DNA of 11,909 nt from an uncultured Bacteroidales bacterium. Lineage in GTDB: Bacteria; Bacteroidota; Bacteroidia; Bacteroidales; WCHB1-69. The stretch is from positions 1 to 11,909 of the forward strand of contig CAMJPH010000078.1 of NCBI GenBank assembly GCA_946407715.1. The letters run 5' to 3'. The notes beneath the pieces were generated by a model. It saw only the letters and a program-made list of their open reading frames with translations. It had not been told where the DNA came from and searched no databases. Below are positions 6,646-11,909 of the stretch, piece by piece. Position 1 is the first letter of the stretch. Every line of letters starts with the position of its first letter. Both the position numbers and the translations under genes were made by a program.

Positions 6646-6648
6646 CTA
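6646..6648 (-). other. In-frame TAG splitting the HEPN-like gene
   Basis: On the minus strand the codons are AAC TAT TCC TAG CTA TTG TCC GAA. Both sides read as one protein family in one frame, so a single base separates this from an uninterrupted 319-residue protein. The nucleoid protein, the TIR gene and the methylase also end in TAG, which argues against TAG being a sense codon throughout this genome. Confidence 0.8.
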
Positions 6649-7326
6649 GGAATAGTTCCCACTAAGCTCATTAGCCTTAATCATAGAAATAGCAGAAAGG
6701 ACACAGAGCTTCAAAAGATTAGACTTCTTAAAATTATTTGTTATATCTTTTTTCAGGAATTTACCACCGGCAAAACAAAACTCTAACATCATAAAAAAGT
6801 TTATGAAAGCAAAATAGTAATTGTTGTCATCAAAGAATGCCTTTGCTTGTCTATAATAAGAGAACGGAATATGAGCCTCTGGGAGCATCCTCCTAAATAT
6901 AACAATATTAGATAAGTTATTTTCTGTCACATACTTCTCTGCTTCTCTTTCTTGCCTTTTTCTTTTTAAAGAAGTGATAGGAATCAACCCCATCTCTTCG
7001 TCATTCTCACAAATCCAGTTTACTTCCAATTCATCAATATGGATTTTAGACACTTCGAAATCAAAAGACCCCAGTGCCTCAATATAATATAGCCAATCTT
7101 CCAAGTCTTTATATATTTCAGGATTTGTTGCTTCTATATGGACAAGTCCATCTTTAAAGAACACTGTCGGAGTATATCCTACGTAGTCTTTCACAGGTTT
7201 TGTGACACTAATGTAGCGTTTTTCACCCCTACTAAACAAAACAAATTCGTAAGGAAAAAGCTTTGCTGTCACTTTTTCTTTTAACAGGAATTGTCCTTCT
7301 ATTTCTGCACAAAGTTGTAATTTCAT
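6646..7326 (-). CDS. N-terminal part of a HEPN-like putative RNase/toxin (truncated by TAG)
   Basis: A 226-residue frame from ATG 7326 to TAG 6646-6648. Residues 1-110 look beta-rich (AEIEGQFLLKEKVTAKLF, GLVHIEATNP) and I recognise no domain there. Residues 118-135 are basic and charged. From about 155 it becomes the helical start of a HEPN domain: YYRQAKAFFDDNNYYFAFIN followed by FFMMLE, the family's usual first helix with aromatic residues and a terminal Glu. The catalytic Rx4H motif lies beyond the TAG, so this product alone should lack RNase activity. It starts 9 bp after the TIR gene stop, clearly in the same operon, and is similarly AT-rich. HEPN proteins act in many abortive-infection and toxin-antitoxin systems by cleaving RNA. 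The role here is inferred from motif and context. Confidence 0.65.
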   Translation of the reverse strand: MKLQLCAEIEGQFLLKEKVTAKLFPYEFVLFSRGEKRYISVTKPVKDYVGYTPTVFFKDGLVHIEATNPEIYKDLEDWLYYIEALGSFDFEVSKIHIDELEVNWICENDEEMGLIPITSLKRKRQEREAEKYVTENNLSNIVIFRRMLPEAHIPFSYYRQAKAFFDDNNYYFAFINFFMMLEFCFAGGKFLKKDITNNFKKSNLLKLCVLSAISMIKANELSGNYS

Positions 7327-7335
7327 ATTATTTAT

Positions 7336-8136
7336 CTATGTGTTCTGTACTTCACTACCTTTGGAGATAACAGTATTCACTAACTCAATAAAAGCATCTT
7401 TTTGTTCATTAAAATTCCGCCAATCTGGTTGAATGTCATAGTGCTCACATAGTTCACCGTACAATTCATCCAGTTTTGATTTGTCAGTGATATCAGCAGC
7501 CTGTTTGACCACATTCAAAAAACCAATCTCCTTGAACTCTATATTAGGGAACTTAAATGGAAGTACCCGTTTGTAGTCAAAAGCCCATGCAGCACCTAAT
7601 TCATTTTGGCACACTTCGCTCTTTCTATAATTGTCTGACACGAAGCATAATATATAATCACACCTCTTCATTTTGTCGATAATGACATCTCTGAATTCGT
7701 CGCCGGTGCGTATGGCTGTATGGTCCAACGTGCAAAAAATATCTGTTCTTTTAAATCCACAACCTAGTTGTAATATTTTCTCAACAAACCCTTTTGTTAT
7801 TAGTGCATCATCAGAAGAGTGGCTGATAAAGAATTTTGGACAGTCTAAAGAATCTTCCTCTGAATGCAGGATATAATTCACCAATTCATCAATTGCACTT
7901 TGATGTTTGACTGGATGTAAATCGTATTGCAACACGTGTTTTCTCAAAGAATCAGATAATAATGGATATTTGACTTTGGTCAAGTCGCACAGAGCCAAAA
8001 GCAGGAACTCATATTGTTTGTCAGCACCTATTACTGAGAACCAAGTACGACCATTTTGGCTTTTTTGAAAATATGCAACATTCTTTGATGCATACTTTGA
8101 ACAATCTAATGCTATTTGATAAATGATTTTCCCCAT
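7336..8136 (-). CDS. TIR-domain protein, putative NADase defence effector
   Basis: A 266-residue protein. Residues 1-95 are a helical, unrecognised N-terminal region (MGKIIYQIALDCSKYASKNV..., YEFLLLALCDLTKV). The TIR domain follows at about 100-225: first strand and BB-loop side KFFISHSSDDALITKGFVEK (101-120), a middle TAIRTGDEF, then CDYILCFVSDNYRKSEVCQN with the SxxCxxEL motif that carries the presumed catalytic Glu (E179). Bacterial TIR proteins with this Glu commonly hydrolyse NAD+ or make signalling nucleotides upon infection. I chose ATG 8136 because AGGGGG lies 7 bases before it. ATG 8154 is possible and would overlap the methylase gene by 14 bp. In either case it is translationally close to the methylase upstream and the HEPN-like gene 9 bp downstream. 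The AT-rich composition differs from the methylase 5' part, suggesting acquisition as a module. No membrane segment is seen. Confidence 0.85.
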   Translation of the reverse strand: MGKIIYQIALDCSKYASKNVAYFQKSQNGRTWFSVIGADKQYEFLLLALCDLTKVKYPLLSDSLRKHVLQYDLHPVKHQSAIDELVNYILHSEEDSLDCPKFFISHSSDDALITKGFVEKILQLGCGFKRTDIFCTLDHTAIRTGDEFRDVIIDKMKRCDYILCFVSDNYRKSEVCQNELGAAWAFDYKRVLPFKFPNIEFKEIGFLNVVKQAADITDKSKLDELYGELCEHYDIQPDWRNFNEQKDAFIELVNTVISKGSEVQNT

Positions 8137-8140
8137 ATCG

Positions 8141-11100
8141 CTACCCCCTTTCATACTCCTCCCTCGTTATCCCCGTCCCAGGGTCCACCACCAGCACCTC
8201 GTCGTAGCTCAGCCCGTAAAGCTTGTAAACGAGGAAGTCTATCTCCGCCTCCCACGCGCCCGTGTCCGCCTGCGGGTCCGCCTTCTTCGCGGCAAGGATC
8301 TTGTCAACCAAGGCGATGATGGACTGCTGCTGGTTTGCTGTTGCACTTGGAATAGGAATGTTTCGGATATGTTCAGGATAAATGTGGTAATCACCTCCAC
8401 GAAGATTCGTAAGCAAAACAGACGCATATTGAGAATTCATCACACCTAACAGATAGCGCAAATCAACCGCTTTGGATAGTTTTTCCATTTCTAATCGTGA
8501 CATGGTGCTAAACTTCTTGATACTTGAAGAAATGCTTTTGTTATCTATGCCAACAAGATCTTTCCAAAGTACGCAAGCAATCAATGAATGATTATGAACA
8601 AGTTTTTCTGTATCAAGGGTTCCTGTTAATCCACCAAGAACATTAAAAATAATTTTTTGAGGTTCGTATAATTCATTGAAAGTCGGTCTCGCCAACTTTA
8701 CAGGACTTCTGCTTGTACCGTATTCGAGATAGCGAATCCTATTGATTGAATACTTTTCAATATCCTTTGCTTCAATGTATTTTCTACGTAGTGTATTATC
8801 TTGCACTTCACTAATTAGATCTTCTTTTTTGAATTCACCTTTTGCTGTCTTCTCATCAGAATTTGGGCGTAACCCATAACTTATATAGCAATAGTCTCCC
8901 AAAACATGCATATCAGAGTGACGGTTTGTCTCTCGCTTTTCTTGCGACACATTCCAGACATAATTTTTTTCATCTTGAACGAGGTTTGTATGCTTCTGCT
9001 CAAATATGCGATGAATTTCAAGTTTTTCGTCAACATTGCTAATCCATGTTTTTCCTTTTGAGGCTGATTTTTGCACAAATGGAATGCAGTTTGAGACTGT
9101 AGCATTTTCAAAAATTTTTGTACCGTTCAAATCCACAAGTTCCCAAAGGTTGTTTTCTTCCACAAGAATTTTTCGCATCTCTTTTGCGTAAATCTGGTTT
9201 GTTAGAGGATATGGGACGATCATAGATGTAATACCATTCTTACAATTTATTTGTATTCCTAATTCAATGAAAGGAATGTATAAGTCCCATTTGGAACATA
9301 AGGTCTTAAAGCGTTTGGATTCTATTAGTCTCTTTCGCTGTGCTGACAAATTTGTGTCTGCAATTTGCGAAGGAGCACTAATATACGGCGGGTTCCCAAT
9401 CACTACATCAAAGCCATCGCCCACTCCGAACATCCATTCGGGATCGAAGAATGGCGAGGTGGCGTTTTGGTCGAACATATCCCACGAAGCTAATTGCTGT
9501 GCTTCCGCGTTTGCGATAAAGCCGGATTCTTTCAACATCTCGGCAATTTCCGTGCGCAATGTGGCCACGCGCTCTTTGTATTTGCGCTTGGTCTTCACCG
9601 TCTTGGCACCGAAAATGCGATGCTTCGCCTCTTTCAGTTCCTTTTCTTTCTGCTTGATGGCCTCGGAGTCGAAAAGATTGGCCTCTTTCTTCTCCAAACC
9701 TATCAGGGTGTTGGCTGCCACAAACTTGGCTTCGAGGTTGGGCAACGGACGGATACCGAAGTTATCCACGGGATTGTTATTGGTCTTTTGGTCCACCACC
9801 AACGAGATGAAGAAACGCAATTTGCTGATCTGTATAGCGATGGGCTGGATGTCAACACCATAAATACAGTTCTCAATCAGATAGAGCTTACGGGCGTAGT
9901 CGGGACGGTTGATGCTTTCGTTGAAACTGCGCTCAATGTCGGCCACCATCTCGGCGCGCTCCTCGTCTGTGGCGTTGCGGTAGGCTTCGGAGGTCTCACT
10001 GATGGCATTTTCCACCATAATCTCTTTCCACAGGGCATTGTTGGGGTCGATGCGGTTCAAAACATGCACCATTTGCTGCAACATGCCCATCGGGAAAGCA
10101 CCGGAACCACAGGCTGGATCAAGCACCTTACAGTTGTACAGCGATTGCATGATGGCCTTCTTCTGGTTGGCGGTCAATTCGGGTTCGATGTCATTGTATT
10201 GCACCAATTGCCTCAACTTTGGTTCCATGTCGTCTCCGACAGAACGTTTGAGGTGCGCCACAAGGCTTTCGTCCACCATATATTGCACAATCTCACGCGG
10301 TGTGTAGAACGAGCCTGTTTGTTTGCGTGCAGTGGTCTGGGTTTCGGGGTTGTAAGACGCCAGCAGATTCTCGAAGACTTTGCCTAACAATTCTGGATCA
10401 AGCGACACTTCCTGCTCCAATGGGGTGTTCTCCTCAATGGTGAAGTTGTAATGGCTCAGAATGTCTATAATACCCTTTGCACTCACTTTTTTCTTCTTGG
10501 CATCCCCATACCACTCGGAAAGGTCGATGTTACGCCCCACATCTTCTCCAAAGAACAGATAATCTGGTACGATGAGCTGACGGGAAATGCTTTCGCGGTC
10601 GGTGAACGCATCAATGTATATGCCGTTGTCCTTGTCATCCAAGCAGTCGAAAAGTCCTCCATTCAAGAACGGGACTTTTTCGTTGGCCAATTTCACAAAT
10701 AAATCGGGATTGATGAACAAATCCTCATATCGCATCAGCTTGTTATTGTCATAATCACCCCGCCCATTGCGGAAACGGCGCTCCGAAACGGTGTCTTTCC
10801 CCTCAGGCGTGATCGGACTGTTGAGCATGGCAAAGAAGAGATTCTGCAAAATGCCCTTGTAGTAATGGCTCTCTTCGGATTTGCCAAACAGCGTGACCCG
10901 TGCATTGGGGGAGAAACCCTTTATGAGGTTCTCGGCAATGAATTTCTCATTAAAAAACTCCTCGGGGATAAGATGCCTTTGCTTGAGGAACCATACAAAG
11001 ATAAGCCGTGTGATCAGGCGAATCATTGCCTCGGAATTATATTGCTGATTGTCAGCTTCTGAGGAAAGGTCGTTGGGGAAATGCACCACTTTGACCGCCC

Positions 11101-11764
11101 ATGCATACCAGTCGGAAAGTTCGCCATAGAACTTCTTGGTCAGCAGTTCGCTGGAGAAGACCTCCATCCAATGCTTGTAGAGTTCGTCGAAGGTGGAATA
11201 GGCTTTGTCACGGATGGAGTTCAGAATGTCGATGTGCCCCCGGTGCGCGTTCTCACAGTTGATGTTGCGCAATATGCTCACCTTGCCCAACTTCTCGCCG
11301 CTGCGCCATTGCTGGGTGTATTCGCTGCGCTCGCAGGTGGACAGCGAGAGCTCGTGGCCTTGTCGGATGAACAGGATGACGGGCTGTGCTTTCGCGATGC
11401 GGTTGAACACGCGCGTGAGCGTGGCCGCCACTGTGCGCGTGACGTTCGCGTCAGGCTTCACCTCTACGGCAAACACAAACAACCCGTTGTATCTCTCTTG
11501 GCCGGCATCGCTCAACGCCGAATCCAATGTGACGCTGTCGGGCTGCTGCTGGAATGTGCGGTCATCAATCTGGGCCACAAACCAAGTGCCCGTCACTAAA
11601 TCCAACGCCGCGTCTGCCGCTTTCGACAGCCTGTCGGTACTCAACCGGCGTGCATCTATGGGCTGCGCCGACCCTTTGGTATATCGGATGCCGAGCTCGT
11701 CGAGCAGGGATAAAGAGGCCTCGAACAGCCCGGAGTTCACAAATTGTTTCAAACAATCCTTCAT
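8141..11764 (-). CDS. Eco57I-like N6-adenine DNA methyltransferase / type IIG-like restriction protein
   Basis: A 1207-residue protein. The N-terminal region (about 1-330) contains FAVEVKPDANVT (98-) and a segment ending ENAHRGHIDIL (171-181) that is conserved in long Eco57I-class methylases; EVK at 101-103 might belong to a PD-(D/E)XK nuclease, but a full motif is not clear. The methyltransferase core has GSFYTPREIVQYMVDE (motif X-like), LDPACGSGAF (D549-F557, SAM-binding motif I) and IGNPPY (NPPY 791-794, motif IV), so it should methylate adenine at N6. The C-terminal 400 residues hold the target-recognition part (YGLRPNS..., KYIEAKDI, HIYPEHIRNIPIP) and a short terminal helical region. Whether it also cuts DNA, or relies on neighbours, is open. 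The gene starts at ATG 11764. The stretch coding the target-recognition part is much more AT-rich than either end, indicating exchange of specificity. It heads a probable operon with the TIR and HEPN-like genes. Confidence 0.85.
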   Translation of the reverse strand: MKDCLKQFVNSGLFEASLSLLDELGIRYTKGSAQPIDARRLSTDRLSKAADAALDLVTGTWFVAQIDDRTFQQQPDSVTLDSALSDAGQERYNGLFVFAVEVKPDANVTRTVAATLTRVFNRIAKAQPVILFIRQGHELSLSTCERSEYTQQWRSGEKLGKVSILRNINCENAHRGHIDILNSIRDKAYSTFDELYKHWMEVFSSELLTKKFYGELSDWYAWAVKVVHFPNDLSSEADNQQYNSEAMIRLITRLIFVWFLKQRHLIPEEFFNEKFIAENLIKGFSPNARVTLFGKSEESHYYKGILQNLFFAMLNSPITPEGKDTVSERRFRNGRGDYDNNKLMRYEDLFINPDLFVKLANEKVPFLNGGLFDCLDDKDNGIYIDAFTDRESISRQLIVPDYLFFGEDVGRNIDLSEWYGDAKKKKVSAKGIIDILSHYNFTIEENTPLEQEVSLDPELLGKVFENLLASYNPETQTTARKQTGSFYTPREIVQYMVDESLVAHLKRSVGDDMEPKLRQLVQYNDIEPELTANQKKAIMQSLYNCKVLDPACGSGAFPMGMLQQMVHVLNRIDPNNALWKEIMVENAISETSEAYRNATDEERAEMVADIERSFNESINRPDYARKLYLIENCIYGVDIQPIAIQISKLRFFISLVVDQKTNNNPVDNFGIRPLPNLEAKFVAANTLIGLEKKEANLFDSEAIKQKEKELKEAKHRIFGAKTVKTKRKYKERVATLRTEIAEMLKESGFIANAEAQQLASWDMFDQNATSPFFDPEWMFGVGDGFDVVIGNPPYISAPSQIADTNLSAQRKRLIESKRFKTLCSKWDLYIPFIELGIQINCKNGITSMIVPYPLTNQIYAKEMRKILVEENNLWELVDLNGTKIFENATVSNCIPFVQKSASKGKTWISNVDEKLEIHRIFEQKHTNLVQDEKNYVWNVSQEKRETNRHSDMHVLGDYCYISYGLRPNSDEKTAKGEFKKEDLISEVQDNTLRRKYIEAKDIEKYSINRIRYLEYGTSRSPVKLARPTFNELYEPQKIIFNVLGGLTGTLDTEKLVHNHSLIACVLWKDLVGIDNKSISSSIKKFSTMSRLEMEKLSKAVDLRYLLGVMNSQYASVLLTNLRGGDYHIYPEHIRNIPIPSATANQQQSIIALVDKILAAKKADPQADTGAWEAEIDFLVYKLYGLSYDEVLVVDPGTGITREEYERG

Positions 11765-11784
11765 ATTATATGGTTCTTCGTTTT

Positions 11785-11871
11785 TTATTCTTCTATTTTC
11801 ATTTCAGACACATAGTCCCAAGCGATCAGGTCATAGTTGCGGCAGAGAAGTTTTTTTTATTCATTACTTTC
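11785..11871 (-). other. Possible 26-residue micro-ORF needing a -1 shift on an A8 run
   Basis: Between the upstream gene and the methylase, ATG 11867 is followed by AATAAAAAAAACTTC. Read straight, it gives a 12-codon peptide. A -1 shift at the heptamer A AAA AAC gives MNKKKLLCRNYDLIAWDYVS and six more residues, ending EMKIEE at TAA 11785-11787. The shifted part looks coding (RNYDLIAWDYVSE). It may be a small gene with a base missing from the A run, a slippage-controlled frame or chance. The approximate region is given. Confidence 0.25.
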
Positions 11872-11909
11872 GTTTAGTTTATTTTCAATCTCATCGATTG
11901 AGGGCAAAG
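11857..11909 (-). CDS. C-terminal end of an unidentified upstream gene (partial)
   Basis: Entering from the right edge, a frame reads LPSIDEIENKLNESNE and stops at TAA 11857-11859. Its charged, helical composition and codon use look like the end of a protein, and it is on the same strand as the methylase, 92 bp upstream of that ATG. A helicase or other restriction partner would be a natural neighbour, but the 16 visible residues do not identify it. Confidence 0.4.
   Translation of the reverse strand, partial: LPSIDEIENKLNESNE

Noticed and set aside
6646..6648. Genome-wide reassignment of TAG to a sense codon
   Set aside because: The nucleoid protein, TIR and methylase genes all end in TAG at places where the protein should end, so TAG is a normal stop here.
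9494..10387. Plus-strand open frame of 297 codons
   Set aside because: Antisense to the methylase core, which carries the DPACGSG motif on the other strand.

Overview
The window looks like an accessory stretch of a Bacteroidales chromosome (Bacteroides, Prevotella or Porphyromonas relatives). The evidence is a PG_1098-type (THUMP-like) methyltransferase, a YejK/NdpA nucleoid-associated protein of the Bacteroidetes kind, and two AlbA_2-type ATP-binding regulators with low-complexity linkers, a style common in that order. Strong Shine-Dalgarno sequences are scarce. Apart from the tail of a sensor kinase at the left edge, every gene lies on the minus strand, so transcription runs from right to left.

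Layout in transcription order. At the right edge is the C-terminal end of an unidentified gene (11909-11857), then a large Eco57I-like DNA methyltransferase / restriction-modification protein (11764-8141), a TIR-domain protein that starts at or inside its 3' end (8136-7336), and 9 bp further on a HEPN-like gene (7326-6367). The HEPN-like frame is cut by one in-frame TAG at 6648-6646. These three genes are packed like an operon and are the best candidate here for a composite defence system: self/non-self DNA modification, a probable NADase-type TIR effector and a probable HEPN RNase. The TIR and HEPN genes and the specificity part of the methylase are clearly more AT-rich than the rest, which suggests import or module exchange.

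Next come a full-length AlbA_2/GHKL-type regulator with a seven-residue repeat linker (6282-4393), one or two possible micro-ORFs (4348-4205, 4201-4106), and a second, much shorter AlbA_2 protein that appears to have lost its middle by an in-frame deletion (4095-3427). Then follow the nucleoid-associated protein (3363-2341), an AAA+ ATPase pseudogene whose P-loop region is deleted with a frameshift (2199-1448), and the THUMP-like methyltransferase (1451-237), whose ATG overlaps the pseudogene stop by 4 bp. A convergent histidine kinase tail closes the left edge.

Three of the nine substantial genes therefore carry inactivating or remodelling lesions: nonsense, in-frame deletion, and deletion plus frameshift. 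That fits a decaying defence or accessory island. Two further structures are unusual. A perfect 30-bp inverted repeat sits in frame inside the methyltransferase gene and encodes an apparent peptide insertion. A block of three 15-bp tandem repeats with dyad symmetry lies just upstream of the AAA+ pseudogene. No rRNA, tRNA, transposase or CRISPR array was found. All family assignments come from reading motifs by eye; no database search was made.
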